Part shown: in pieces, positions 26,254 through 35,564 of the stretch
Layout of the letters: each line of letters opens with the position of its first letter
Position numbering within the stretch: position 1 is the stretch's first letter
NCBI GenBank assembly: GCA_018969605.1
Contig: JAGWXY010000011.1
Location: forward strand, 1-45,440
Source of the DNA: Verrucomicrobiota bacterium
GTDB lineage: Bacteria; Verrucomicrobiota; Verrucomicrobiia; Verrucomicrobiales; Akkermansiaceae
Length of the DNA: 45,440 bases
Direction of reading: 5' to 3'
Translations under genes and position numbers: made by a program
The notes under the pieces: model-generated
The model's input: only the letters and a program-made list of their open reading frames with translations
Told to the model about the DNA's origin: nothing
The model's database searches: none

Positions 26254-26282
26254 TTTCGTGTCTTTCGTGCCTTTCGTGGTTT
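26253..26282 (-). repeat. Right inverted repeat of the GxxExxY cassette
   Basis: Inverted partner of 25848-25877, also in three 9-base steps. Its first base is the last base of the GxxExxY stop codon. glnS starts 17 bases later, so the cassette fills almost the whole gap between the M20 gene and glnS. No target-site duplication is evident. Confidence 0.85.
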
Positions 26283-26299
26283 CCAAATTTTAATTTCCC

Positions 26300-27988
26300 A
26301 TGTCCGAATCCGATCCAATCCATAAAAGCGACTTCATCCGCGACATCATTGCGGAGGATCTTGCAAGCGGTGTGCATGCCACGACCATCACGCGTTTTCC
26401 GCCCGAGCCGAATGGCTACTTGCACATCGGGCATGCGAAGTCGATTTGCCTGAATTTCGGCATTGCGGAGGAGAATTCAAAAACCGGCGCGAAATGTCAT
26501 TTGAGGTTCGATGATACGAATCCGGAGAAGGAGGAGTCCGAGTATGTCGAGAGCATCAAGCGTGATGTTCGCTGGTTGGGCTTTGATTGGGGTGATGATC
26601 TCTATTTCGCGAGCAATTACTTTGGGTTTTTCCATGAATGTGCGCTGCATCTGATCAAGGCCGGCAAGGCCTATGTTGAGAACGAGTCCGCCGAGGAAAT
26701 GCGAATCAAGCGTGGCAATCTTACCACTCACGGCACGCATTCCGCTTATCGTGATCGGTCGGTTGAGGAGAATCTCGCATTGTTTGAAAAGATGCGCCGT
26801 GGTGAGTTCAAGGAGGGTGAATGCGTCTTGCGGGCAAAGATCGACATGGCATCGCCTAACATGAACATGCGCGATCCGGTGCTTTATCGCATCATGCACA
26901 CGCCGCATCACAACACAGGCGATGCCTGGTGCATTTATCCGATGTATGACTTTGCGCATCCGTTGGAAGACGCGCTCGAGCACATCACCCATTCGCTATG
27001 TACGCTTGAGTTTGAGAATCATCGACCGCTTTACGATTGGTTCATCGAGAACTGCCCGGTGCCTTCAAAGCCGCGTCAGATCGAATTCGCGCGGCTCAAT
27101 CTGACCTACACGGTCATGAGCAAGCGCAAGCTCCTGCAGTTGGTGCAAGAGGGTCATGTCGACGGGTGGGATGATCCCCGCTTGCCGACGATTTCCGGCC
27201 TGCGGCGGCGCGGATATCCGGCGGCGGCGATTCGCGATTTCTGCAAGCGCATCGGCATCACCAAGTTCAATGGAACGACCGATGTGGCCTTGCTGGAGTT
27301 TGAAGTGCGCGACTATCTCAACAGGTCGGCGCCGCGCCGCATGGCGGTGCTCGATCCGGTGAAGGTGGTTTTGGAAAACTGGTTGGACGAACCTTTGGCG
27401 AAGGCGCTGGTGTCGAATCACCCGCAGAACCCTGATATGGGTGAGCGGGAAGTGGCGATGAGTGGCGCGGTCTGGATCGAACGAGAGGACTTCATGGAGG
27501 ATCCACCGAAGAAATTTTATCGCCTCGGGCCGGGGCGTTGCGTGCGTTTGCGCGGAGGTCACATCATCCGCTGTGTTTCATATGATAAAGACGCGGATGA
27601 TCAGGTTTCATTGATTCGTGCCGAGATTATTCCCGGTACGGTTGGTGTTGATGCACCGGAGGGCATCGAGTGCCGTGCGGCGATCCATTGGGTCGATGTT
27701 GCCGACGGTGTCGATGCCGAGGTGCGCCTCTACGATCGTCTGTTCGGTGTCGAGGATCCCGATGCGGCGGAAGGCGGGTTCCTAACCGTTTTGAATCCGC
27801 ATTCTTTGAAAAAAATCACGGCCAAGGTTGAGCCATTGCTTCTCGCGGCAGAGGCAGGTTTTGTCTGTCAGTTTGAGCGTGTCGGATATTTTGTTGCCGA
27901 TGAGGTTGAGCATCAACCAGGTCAACGGGCGGTATTCAACCGAAGCGTAGCGCTTAAAGATTCGTGGGGCAAACAGGCGGGCAGGTGA
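26300..27988 (+). CDS. glnS: Glutaminyl-tRNA synthetase
   Basis: GlnRS charges tRNA-Gln directly. The 562-residue class I enzyme has the ATP site RFPPEPNGYLHIGHAKS near residue 32, RFDDTNPEKE, WLGFDWG, HSLCTLEFENHRPLYDW, and the KMSKS equivalent VMSKRKL near 273. The C-terminal anticodon-binding beta barrels end with VADEVEHQPGQRAVFNRSVAL. The start MSESDPIHKSDFIRDII fits the family. It lies just behind the GxxExxY cassette, which may have separated it from its own promoter region. Confidence 0.97.
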   Translation: MSESDPIHKSDFIRDIIAEDLASGVHATTITRFPPEPNGYLHIGHAKSICLNFGIAEENSKTGAKCHLRFDDTNPEKEESEYVESIKRDVRWLGFDWGDDLYFASNYFGFFHECALHLIKAGKAYVENESAEEMRIKRGNLTTHGTHSAYRDRSVEENLALFEKMRRGEFKEGECVLRAKIDMASPNMNMRDPVLYRIMHTPHHNTGDAWCIYPMYDFAHPLEDALEHITHSLCTLEFENHRPLYDWFIENCPVPSKPRQIEFARLNLTYTVMSKRKLLQLVQEGHVDGWDDPRLPTISGLRRRGYPAAAIRDFCKRIGITKFNGTTDVALLEFEVRDYLNRSAPRRMAVLDPVKVVLENWLDEPLAKALVSNHPQNPDMGEREVAMSGAVWIEREDFMEDPPKKFYRLGPGRCVRLRGGHIIRCVSYDKDADDQVSLIRAEIIPGTVGVDAPEGIECRAAIHWVDVADGVDAEVRLYDRLFGVEDPDAAEGGFLTVLNPHSLKKITAKVEPLLLAAEAGFVCQFERVGYFVADEVEHQPGQRAVFNRSVALKDSWGKQAGR

Positions 27989-28057
27989 GGCGGGAGTTGT
28001 TGGGGTAAGCCAATGACCCATTTGCGCCTTTATCCGTATTGGAAAGTGACCGATCGC

Positions 28058-28345
28058 TCAAGGTGCGAGCAGACGTTTGATACGGCGGAGGATGAAGCCG
28101 ATAAGTGCGATGGCGGCAAAGATCAATGCGGCGGCGAGCACGAATCCCAAGCCGAGGATGAGAGCCAGCGCGATGAGGAGGCGTTGGATGGGCGAGCGGG
28201 CGTTGAATTTTTGGCCGAGGTTGGACCACCATGGGCCATGGACATGCGGGGCGTCGCGGGTTTTTTCTTCGCGCAGGGGAGCGTTGGAAAGATTCACCAC
28301 CTCGACTTCGATCTCAGTCGCATGTTTTGTCTCAGTGGGATTCAT
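28058..28345 (-). CDS. Small membrane protein of unknown function
   Basis: About 95 residues: a polar N-terminus with PHVHGPWWSNLGQKF and one long or two short hydrophobic helices (about 52-85), then RRIKRLL. The ATG at 28345 avoids overlap with the M16 peptidase stop; an ATG at 28378 would overlap it by 14 bases. It is the downstream partner of the M16 gene, 19 bases away, and converges with glnS. No family is recognised. Confidence 0.6.
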   Translation of the reverse strand: MNPTETKHATEIEVEVVNLSNAPLREEKTRDAPHVHGPWWSNLGQKFNARSPIQRLLIALALILGLGFVLAAALIFAAIALIGFILRRIKRLLAP

Positions 28346-28364
28346 GAAAATGGGTGTGATGGTT

Positions 28365-30884
28365 TCAGGCTTCGGCATGTGCCGGCATTACGGTGGCGAT
28401 GGTGGCTGCTTGGGAGAAAATTTGCTCTGCGGTATCGGCGATCATTTTGGGGGTCATGTGGCGGTAGGCTTCGAGCGTGCGTTGGTCTTCATTGATGGGC
28501 AGGCCGAAGAGCAGGTTGAGTGCGGCGTTTTGTGAGGTGCGTGCGAGAGATTGTTGTTGGATTGCGAGGCTGCTGATGAGGGTGGCTCGCACTCGTTCGA
28601 AAGCGGCATCGGGGATGCCTTTGTGTGCAATTTTTTCGATTTCTTTGAGCAGTTCGATGCGTGCGAGGGGTGCCTGTTTTGGCGAAGTTGCGACATAGAA
28701 CATGAAGAGGCCGCTGTCGTATCCGTGAAATTGGCTGGCGCCGACCTGGTAGGCGAGTCCGAGGTTTTCGCGGATGTGAGTGAAGAGCGGGCCTGCCATG
28801 TCGGAGGCGTATTCGTGGATCATGGCGAGCGTGCGTCGCTCGGGCGAAATGGCCGACGCGCCGTGGTAGCCGATGGTGATGACCGCCTGTTTTTTCGGCA
28901 GGTGATGGATCAGGTCGGCACCTTGTGCGGCGATCGTGTCGGGTGGGGTCCAAATTTCGCCCGCAGGAAGAGCAGAGAATTTTTCGGTGATCAATTCGAG
29001 CATCTGTGCCGAATCAAAATCGCCGGTGATCGCGATGGTTGTGTTGGTGGCATTGAAGTGGCGCGCGTGGTGATTGGCGAGTGAACTACGGCTCAATGCC
29101 GCGAGGCTTTCGTGTGAGCCAAGCGGTTCGAGGCCATAGCTGGTGCTACTGAATGCCGCGGCGCGAAGGGCGCGGAATCCAACATGCAGCGGGTCCTGCT
29201 GTGCTTCTTCGAGAGCGGCGAGTTGGCTGGCTTTTTCCGGAGCGATCGCCTCATCGTTGAGTGAGGGGTTGAGCATCACATCGGCGAAGAGGTCGATGAT
29301 TTCCGCCGCGTCGTTGGCGAGACCGCCGGCTTGGATCATGAGTGCGTTGTTGCCGGCGTGAGCGGAGACGGCTGCGCCGAGTGATTCAAGTGAAACTGCG
29401 ATGGCGGAGGCGCTGCGTGTGGTCGTGCCTTTTGGAAGTGTGGAAGCGAGCAGTTGGTTGATGCCGTTGGTGGCGGATGTTTCCGATGGAAGGCCTGCGC
29501 GGACGGCGGCCTGGATGTGGATGAGCGGCACGCGGTGGTCGGGCAGCAGCGCGATGCGAAGACCGTTTGGCAGTGTGTGTACGGTGGCTTCGGCTTTCTC
29601 GCGACGAGTGCCTGCGGTTTGCGATGTGGCGGGGGTGTCGAGTGGATCGATCACCGTGTGAATGAGTCGTTCGCGGGTGAGGCGAGTGGCTGCGCGGCGG
29701 ATGTCGGCTTCGGTGATGAGCTTGATTGCATTGATATGGCGACGAGTGAAATCGAGGTCGCGTGCTTCGAGCCAATTGCTGGCAAGGTCTGCGGCGCGGC
29801 CTGATGCGGTGGTGAGTGAGCGGAACTGGCTGGTGATGATTTGGCGTTTGGCTTTTTCGATCTCGTCGTTGAGGTCGGAGTTTTGGATGTCGGCGAGTTC
29901 AAGCATGATTGCATCGACGAGATTGCTGGAGAGTGATGGTTCCGCTTCGGCGTTGATGGCGAAGAGTCCTTCGCGAGCGGGTAATGACCACGAGAAGGAG
30001 GAGATTTCCAGTGCGAGGCCTTTTTCCTCGCGGATTCGACGGTAGAGGCGTGCCGAGCGTCCGCGGCCGAGGAGGGTGGCGAGGACATCCAGCGCGAGTG
30101 CATCCGGGTGATCGATGGATGGAATTTTCCATGCCAGCGTGATCTTGCTCGCGGGGACTGCGAAGGTGTCGCGTGCGAAGCGCGGTGCGACTTGGGGTGG
30201 GTCGGCGACGAGCAAGGGTTCCTTGCCGCAGCCGGGTTGGCATTCGCGGGTGAGATCGATAAGTGATTGGCGGGCTTGTTGCGGATTGAAGTCGCCGGAG
30301 ATCACCATGAAGCAGCGATCGGTGGTGTAGCGCTTGCGGTGGTAGGTCGTGAGATCGAGGTATTGGATTTGATCGAAGAGGTGGCGGTGGCCGATGACCG
30401 GGTGGCGGCGCGGGTCGCGTTGGAAGGCGGTGGAGAACAGGAGGCGTGAGGCGGCGTTGTCGGGATCGTCTAGGCCCATGTCGATTTCCCGACGGATGAT
30501 GTCCTTTTCCTTTTCGAATTCCGATTCCGGCAGGATTGGAAAGAATACCAGGCCGGTGAGACATTTGAGAAACATCGCGAGTGAGTCCGAGGGGCCATCG
30601 ATGTAGTACACCGTGCGATCGAAGCTCGTGTAGGCGTTCCAATGCCCACCGGCTGATTGGACGGTGGCGGCGAGTTCGCCGGCGTCGAAGTCGCGGGTAC
30701 CCTTGAAGACCATGTGTTCGAGGAAGTGCGAGATGCCGGAGCCGAGGTGTTGGTCTTCGTGCATGCTGCCAGTCTCGACCCAGATTTGGGTGCTGATGAC
30801 TGGGTTTGCCGGTTCCGGCTGGAGGATGAGGGTGAGCCCGTTTGGGAGGGTTTCAACGGTGGCGGTGGTGGCTGGATATTCCAT
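28365..30884 (-). CDS. M16 family zinc peptidase, two-domain
   Basis: An 839-residue insulinase/pitrilysin-type peptidase made of two fused M16 halves. The active half has the inverted zinc motif HFLEH near residue 48 and EFEKEKDIIRREI downstream, where the third ligand lies. The second half starts near residue 435 (VHTLPNGLRIALLPDHRVPL) and lacks the zinc motif, as in processing-type peptidases. No signal peptide is seen, so a cytoplasmic site or leaderless export are both possible. It probably shares a transcript with the small membrane protein gene. Confidence 0.93.
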   Translation of the reverse strand: MEYPATTATVETLPNGLTLILQPEPANPVISTQIWVETGSMHEDQHLGSGISHFLEHMVFKGTRDFDAGELAATVQSAGGHWNAYTSFDRTVYYIDGPSDSLAMFLKCLTGLVFFPILPESEFEKEKDIIRREIDMGLDDPDNAASRLLFSTAFQRDPRRHPVIGHRHLFDQIQYLDLTTYHRKRYTTDRCFMVISGDFNPQQARQSLIDLTRECQPGCGKEPLLVADPPQVAPRFARDTFAVPASKITLAWKIPSIDHPDALALDVLATLLGRGRSARLYRRIREEKGLALEISSFSWSLPAREGLFAINAEAEPSLSSNLVDAIMLELADIQNSDLNDEIEKAKRQIITSQFRSLTTASGRAADLASNWLEARDLDFTRRHINAIKLITEADIRRAATRLTRERLIHTVIDPLDTPATSQTAGTRREKAEATVHTLPNGLRIALLPDHRVPLIHIQAAVRAGLPSETSATNGINQLLASTLPKGTTTRSASAIAVSLESLGAAVSAHAGNNALMIQAGGLANDAAEIIDLFADVMLNPSLNDEAIAPEKASQLAALEEAQQDPLHVGFRALRAAAFSSTSYGLEPLGSHESLAALSRSSLANHHARHFNATNTTIAITGDFDSAQMLELITEKFSALPAGEIWTPPDTIAAQGADLIHHLPKKQAVITIGYHGASAISPERRTLAMIHEYASDMAGPLFTHIRENLGLAYQVGASQFHGYDSGLFMFYVATSPKQAPLARIELLKEIEKIAHKGIPDAAFERVRATLISSLAIQQQSLARTSQNAALNLLFGLPINEDQRTLEAYRHMTPKMIADTAEQIFSQAATIATVMPAHAEA

Positions 30885-30930
30885 GAAATTCCTACTTGGA
30901 TAGGGGTAGCTTGGATGCTAACTATCGTTG

Positions 30931-31383
30931 ATGCAACGATGGCTTTTGATTGCTGGTGCGGCTCTGATTCTGTTTTTTGGTATTGGTCTTCCGACCGCCT
31001 ACCATTTTTACAAGCAGAGTCGCCCGCACCCGGTGTGGTTCCCGATCCCGCTCAACCCCGAGGCACCATTCGGTCAAACCGAGGCCGTGATCCGCGCGCT
31101 GACTGCAAAGCTTTCCGATCGAGAAAATTTGTTGAGGATCGGCAGGGATCTTGATTTGCAAAAGAAGTGGAAGATGGATTCCGACGTCGAGGTAGCCGAT
31201 GAGATTGGCAGCAGGCTTTTTGTGAAGCGTGGTGACATGGACACGCCGATGGGAAAAGCACCGTCGATTCATGTGGGTTTTCGCGGGACGAATCGCGATC
31301 GCGAAATTTCCTATGCGATGCTCGATGCCTTGCTTCCTGAAGTGTGGAAAGTTTTGGGCATCGATCCGCCGAAGAAGCCATGA
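30931..31383 (+). CDS. Mini Wzz-like membrane-anchored protein
   Basis: A 150-residue protein with one N-terminal membrane helix (LLIAGAALILFFGIG) and an extracytoplasmic domain. The segment AVIRALTAKLSDRENLLRIG followed by DLDLQKKW, and later PSIHVGFRGTNRDREISYAM, follow the pattern of Wzz/polysaccharide co-polymerase N-domains (repeated-end 'srenLlxVxxxLxLxxxW' and 'I.V.f...D...A'). The second membrane helix and long coiled coil of Wzz are missing. It diverges from the M16 gene. The family link is from pattern only. Confidence 0.5.
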   Translation: MQRWLLIAGAALILFFGIGLPTAYHFYKQSRPHPVWFPIPLNPEAPFGQTEAVIRALTAKLSDRENLLRIGRDLDLQKKWKMDSDVEVADEIGSRLFVKRGDMDTPMGKAPSIHVGFRGTNRDREISYAMLDALLPEVWKVLGIDPPKKP

Positions 31384-31394
31384 GCGTTGATGGC

Positions 31395-32048
31395 TCAAAC
31401 CTTGCCGACATGCTCGATCACGCGCGTGCGATCGAAGCGGGCCTTGGGGGTGCTGGCGTATTTGTCCGCTGGATCGCGGTAGCCGAGCGCGCAGGCCACG
31501 ACGGTGGCGTAGCCTGAATTTTCAAGGCCGAGCGCGCGATCGTATGCGGCGGGGTCGATGCCTTCTAGTGGGCAGGTATCGATGTTGAGCATCGCGGCGG
31601 TGGTCATGAGTTGACCGAGAGCGATGTAGACTTGGCGTGAGTTCCATGCGCGGCGTGCATCGGCCGACATCGATGAGCTGAAGCCGGCGATCATGCCCGC
31701 GAGCGGTGCGAAATTTTCCTTCGGACATCCTTGGACTTCAGCCATGCGGTTGATCCATGCGTCGATGTCGTTTTGGGTGAGGTCGGTGCGTGTGGTGAGC
31801 ACGACGAGGTGTGAGGCGTCGGTGACTTGGGGTTGGTTCCACGATGCTGAGCGAAGTTCGCTGCGGATGGCGGGATCGCCGACGACGAGGAATTTCCATG
31901 GCTGGAGGCCGAAGGATGAGGGGGTAAGGATGAGGGATTGTTCGATCGCGTTCCATGTTTCCGCATCAATTTTTCGGGTGGCATCGAATTGCTTGGTGGC
32001 GTAGCGCCATTGCAGCGCGTTGAGGACGGAGGTGGTGGAGATGTTCAT
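31395..32048 (-). CDS. Nitroreductase-family NAD(P)H oxidoreductase
   Basis: A 217-residue FMN-dependent nitroreductase of the NfsB-like branch. FMN-binding segments are seen: WRYATKQFD near residue 14, LTPSSFGLQPWKFLVV near 41-56, and the later DTCPLEGIDPAAYDRALGL and VACALGYRDPADKY. It likely reduces quinones or nitro compounds; the substrate is open. It starts 11 bases after the lptD stop on the same strand and may be co-transcribed with it. A small gene converges from the other side. Confidence 0.9.
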   Translation of the reverse strand: MNISTTSVLNALQWRYATKQFDATRKIDAETWNAIEQSLILTPSSFGLQPWKFLVVGDPAIRSELRSASWNQPQVTDASHLVVLTTRTDLTQNDIDAWINRMAEVQGCPKENFAPLAGMIAGFSSSMSADARRAWNSRQVYIALGQLMTTAAMLNIDTCPLEGIDPAAYDRALGLENSGYATVVACALGYRDPADKYASTPKARFDRTRVIEHVGKV

Positions 32049-32059
32049 GTGGGAGAGGG

Positions 32060-34522
32060 TCAGTAACCGGCATCGACTTCGAGCGGCAGGGAGATCATAG
32101 GCAAATCCTTGAGGGTGAAAAGCAGGATCGCGCCGTATTCCTTTTCGAAGCGGTTGTCGCGGGTGTTGAGGCCGAGGGTAAAGACCCAGTTGCCGAGATT
32201 GTGATGGATTGTGTATTGCTGGAGTTCGAGCACATTGTCATCGAGCTCGGTCGTGTGTTGGGTGCCGAGGCCCCAGTTTTCCGAGAGGCTGGTGTAGGTG
32301 CGGAATGTAACGCGGTTGGTGTCGGTGAGGTAGGGGTGTTGATCGAGGCGAACAAAACCGAGCGAGCATTCGAACCAGTCGACCGGTTGATAGTTGATCG
32401 AGCTGTTGATGCTGGTGAAGCCGGGGCCTGAGGTGCCGATGGGGATTTGGGTTTCGATGCTGGTGCCGAGCCATGGGAGCGGCTGCCAGCGCAGGTCGTT
32501 GTAGAGATTGGAGAGGTTGCGTTCGCCTTCCGGTTCGTTGAGGAAGGCATCGATGTAGGTGTCGAGGAAGAGCCACTCCATGCTTTGGTTGTCGCGCCGC
32601 GTGAGGAGGCGGTTGCGCACGCCGAGGCGGGCGATTTCCCAGCTTTGGAGTTCGTCGGTGGCGGTGAAGCGGAGTGGGTCGAGCGGTTGTGGGCGGGTGG
32701 TGGGGCTGAGATGATCGACTGACGGGTCGCCTATTTCGTAGTCGTTGGTGCGAAGGACCGAAATGTTGCTGTAGGGTTGGACGATGTGGAGGAGGCCGTT
32801 GAGGCCCCAATCGCGGCCGCCGACATTGCCGTAGTCTTTGGAAATTTTGAATGCGGATTCGACGCCGGCATGGATGGTGGCGCGGTCGAGATTGTCGGAA
32901 TTGCCCTCGGTGATTTTGTAAGCCGAGTATCCGACGCCGGCTTGGGGTGTGACGCTGAGGAAATCACCGTAAGTGCGCGGGAGGGAAAATTCCTGATAGG
33001 TGTGGAAGCGGGCGTAGCCGGAGTCGATAAGCTGAGTGCGGATGTCTTCGCGTCGTGGATCGCCAAGCGGGAGGGCGATCATGCTCTCGGCAAGGCGACG
33101 CTCATATGCCCCGAGTTGATTCAGGTATGTGTTGGCGGCAGGGTCATCGGGGGTGAGCTTGACCAGTGGGTCGATGACGGCGTTGAGGGTGGTGTCGGGT
33201 GCTTTTTCGGCGATGATGCCGAGCGATGTCGTGCCCTCGTGGAGGAGGGGAAGGCCGAAGCGGGGTCCGCGTGCTTGGTCGAAGGTAATTTCCGGAAGGC
33301 GCGTGTCGGCGCGGTAGAAATCGTTGATGCGGAAGCGGGTGAGGAATGAGAGCAGCGATGAATCATCCTGGCGGAAAATGCCGAAGGTGTTGTCCGGGTA
33401 GGGGTCGGTCGAGTAGGTGTCGCGGCTGAAGTCGCCGAGGTAGTATTGATCGCTGAGCAGGCTGAGTTGGGTATCGGCGCGCCATTTCGTGTCGGCGTCA
33501 TTTCCGAAAAATTTGCGATGTTGCAAATGGGCGCGGTAGCGTTCCGGGTCGATGGGATCGCGGGGGAAGCCGTTGCGGGTGGTTTCGGGTGCGGTGTCGT
33601 TGAGGTAGTAGAGGCTGAGCTTGGCGAGGTCGCCGGTGGTGTCGGGTTTTTTGTCGATGAGGTCGAGTCCGGTGCCGATGCCGCGTTTGCTGTAGAGGTC
33701 GAAGCGCCAGCGCGAGAGCAGCCAGCCGTCATCGGACTTGCCGGTGACCGGGTCGGTATTGCCGCCGAGCATGATGCCATAGGTGTTGAGCAGGAAGGGT
33801 CCCCAGTTTGAACGGGTGCCGGGCAGGAAGTGGTAGCCGAGCTCCTCGTTGAGGGGTTGGCTCAAATAGGGCAGCCAGAAAACCGGGACATCGCCGGCGT
33901 AGACCTTGAGGTTGTTGAAGACGATTTTTTTGTTCGGGTAGACGCGGGTCTTTTTTGCGCGGAGCCAAAAATTTGGTTTTTCGTAATCATGCGTCGTCAT
34001 GCCGCCGTCGGTGCCGACATAGACTTTTTCGCCATCGATTTCCTCAAGTGTGAATTTCCCCGCTTCGAGGATGACTGGATCCATCGACGCGCGCATGTCG
34101 GATGAATCGAGAAATTTTCTCTCATAGTAATAGACTGCGCGGTGGCCGCGACGGAGGCTGTTGGCTTCGTAGGCTGCGACATTTCCGGTGAGGGTTACCG
34201 ACTTGGCGACGAGATCGATCACCGCGGTGTCGGCGAAAACTTCGAGGCCGTTGTCACCGTTGATTTTGACGGGTCCGCCAAGGATGATTTGTTCGCGGAC
34301 ATTGCCGCTGATCGTGCCGCCGAGGTTTTCGATATCGAGTTCCTTGGGGATGGGTCCGCCGGTGTTGGGGAGTGGCGGGAGCGCGGGTGAGGGTACCGGC
34401 GTGATCGTGTCGACCGGTGTCGAAACCATCAAGTCCGGCAGAAGGCCTGGGTCCGACATGTCCTGGCCGGGCGCAGGAATCAGCAGGAGCAGGAAGGCCA
34501 GCCATGCGCCGAATTTCAACAT
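32060..34522 (-). CDS. lptD: LPS-assembly outer membrane protein LptD
   Basis: LptD is the outer-membrane barrel that inserts lipopolysaccharide into the outer leaflet. The 820-residue product has a signal peptide (MLKFGAWLAFLLLLIPAPGQ), a proline-rich linker, a short OstA/LptA-like jellyroll (about 70-150: ISGNVREQIILGG, VFADTAVIDL, SVTLTGNVAAY), then FWLPYLSQPLNEELGYHFLPG and a long beta-barrel ending in LPLEVDAGY with a terminal aromatic residue. Only one Cys is evident, so the disulphide switch of E. coli LptD is absent. The start is at the second Met, four codons in. Confidence 0.88.
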   Translation of the reverse strand: MLKFGAWLAFLLLLIPAPGQDMSDPGLLPDLMVSTPVDTITPVPSPALPPLPNTGGPIPKELDIENLGGTISGNVREQIILGGPVKINGDNGLEVFADTAVIDLVAKSVTLTGNVAAYEANSLRRGHRAVYYYERKFLDSSDMRASMDPVILEAGKFTLEEIDGEKVYVGTDGGMTTHDYEKPNFWLRAKKTRVYPNKKIVFNNLKVYAGDVPVFWLPYLSQPLNEELGYHFLPGTRSNWGPFLLNTYGIMLGGNTDPVTGKSDDGWLLSRWRFDLYSKRGIGTGLDLIDKKPDTTGDLAKLSLYYLNDTAPETTRNGFPRDPIDPERYRAHLQHRKFFGNDADTKWRADTQLSLLSDQYYLGDFSRDTYSTDPYPDNTFGIFRQDDSSLLSFLTRFRINDFYRADTRLPEITFDQARGPRFGLPLLHEGTTSLGIIAEKAPDTTLNAVIDPLVKLTPDDPAANTYLNQLGAYERRLAESMIALPLGDPRREDIRTQLIDSGYARFHTYQEFSLPRTYGDFLSVTPQAGVGYSAYKITEGNSDNLDRATIHAGVESAFKISKDYGNVGGRDWGLNGLLHIVQPYSNISVLRTNDYEIGDPSVDHLSPTTRPQPLDPLRFTATDELQSWEIARLGVRNRLLTRRDNQSMEWLFLDTYIDAFLNEPEGERNLSNLYNDLRWQPLPWLGTSIETQIPIGTSGPGFTSINSSINYQPVDWFECSLGFVRLDQHPYLTDTNRVTFRTYTSLSENWGLGTQHTTELDDNVLELQQYTIHHNLGNWVFTLGLNTRDNRFEKEYGAILLFTLKDLPMISLPLEVDAGY

Positions 34523-34622
34523 TGGGAGGATCACAAATCCCCCGGCGGGTGAAGTAAAGTGGAAAGCGGGCGTGAGCAGAGTTTGCGGTTTACCGAGGCG
34601 AGATTTCGGGCATGTTTTTTTG

Positions 34623-35525
34623 ATGTCAAACGAGTCGGTTGTGGCGGTGATCGGGGTGAGTGGTTTTGTGGGTCGCGGCTTGCCAAAGCTACTCCGCGAG
34701 CGTGGGTTTGGTGTCCTGGGCCTGAGTCGGTCGGGTGGTGGCGAGGTGGTGGGCGTGGAGCGATGGCAATCGGTGGCGGCGATGGATTTTGCCGGGTGCC
34801 ATGCGGTGGTGAATTTGGCGGGGGAGTCGATCGACCGGCGATGGTCGGCGGCGAACCGGAAAAAATTTCATGATAGCCGGATTGGTGTGACGCGGCGGGT
34901 GGTGGAGCTCATGCGAAATTTGCCGGTGGACCAACGGCCGAAGGTGTTGGTGAATGCCTCGGCGGTGGGGATTTATGGGGATCGTGGTGAAGAAGAACTC
35001 GATGAGCGATCGGCGATGGGTAAGGGGTATTTGGCGGATCTTTGCCGTGAGTGGGAGGAAGTGGCGATGGAGGCTGAGGCTTTGGGAGTGCGTGTTGTGC
35101 GCTTGCGCATCGGCGTGGTGCTCGGGCGGGGAGGATCGGCGTTTGAGAAATTGGTGCGGGTGATGAAGACCGGTCTGGGTGGCAAGCTTGGCCATGGCCG
35201 GCAGTGGATGCCGTGGATTCATCTGCATGATTTGCGCCGCGCGATTGTTGAGGCGGTGGCGGATGAGCGGATGAGCGGCGCGGTCAATGCGGTTGCACCA
35301 ATGGGCGAGCGCAATGCAGACTTCACGCAAAAGTTTGCGAAGCGTTTGCGGCGTCCGGCGATATTGCCGGTGCCAGCCTTTGCGTTGAAGTTGGTGCTGG
35401 GCGGATTTGGCGGTGTTTTGCTGGCGAGTCAAAAGGTTCGGCCCGCGGTGTTGGAGTCGCTTGGATTTTATTTTTGCCACGCGGACTTCGAGAGCGCCTT
35501 GGATGATTTGTTGGGGGCGGGTTGA
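34623..35525 (+). CDS. TIGR01777-type NAD-dependent epimerase
   Basis: A 300-residue short-chain dehydrogenase of the TIGR01777/SDR39U1 group. It shows the cofactor loop VIGVSGFVGRGL at the start, AVVNLAGESIDRRWSAANR near residue 61, ASAVGIYGDRG near 115, and MPWIHLHDLRRAI near 200. The C-terminal DUF1731-like part has QKVRPAVLESLGFYF. The reaction is unknown for the family. The ATG at 34623 is used; a much longer frame would overlap lptD on the other strand. It starts about 100 bases from the divergent lptD. Confidence 0.9.
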   Translation: MSNESVVAVIGVSGFVGRGLPKLLRERGFGVLGLSRSGGGEVVGVERWQSVAAMDFAGCHAVVNLAGESIDRRWSAANRKKFHDSRIGVTRRVVELMRNLPVDQRPKVLVNASAVGIYGDRGEEELDERSAMGKGYLADLCREWEEVAMEAEALGVRVVRLRIGVVLGRGGSAFEKLVRVMKTGLGGKLGHGRQWMPWIHLHDLRRAIVEAVADERMSGAVNAVAPMGERNADFTQKFAKRLRRPAILPVPAFALKLVLGGFGGVLLASQKVRPAVLESLGFYFCHADFESALDDLLGAG

Positions 35526-35564
35526 TGGCCTTGGGGCTTGGCATGGAATTTATGCTGCCTCATC

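Noticed and set aside
28000-28016. GGTAAGCCAAT shared with the region near 6556
   Set aside because: Only 11 bases match with no further similarity or structure, so chance is likely.
34188-34622. N-terminal extension of the epimerase by 145 codons
   Set aside because: It overlaps lptD on the other strand and lies before the cofactor-binding start of the family.
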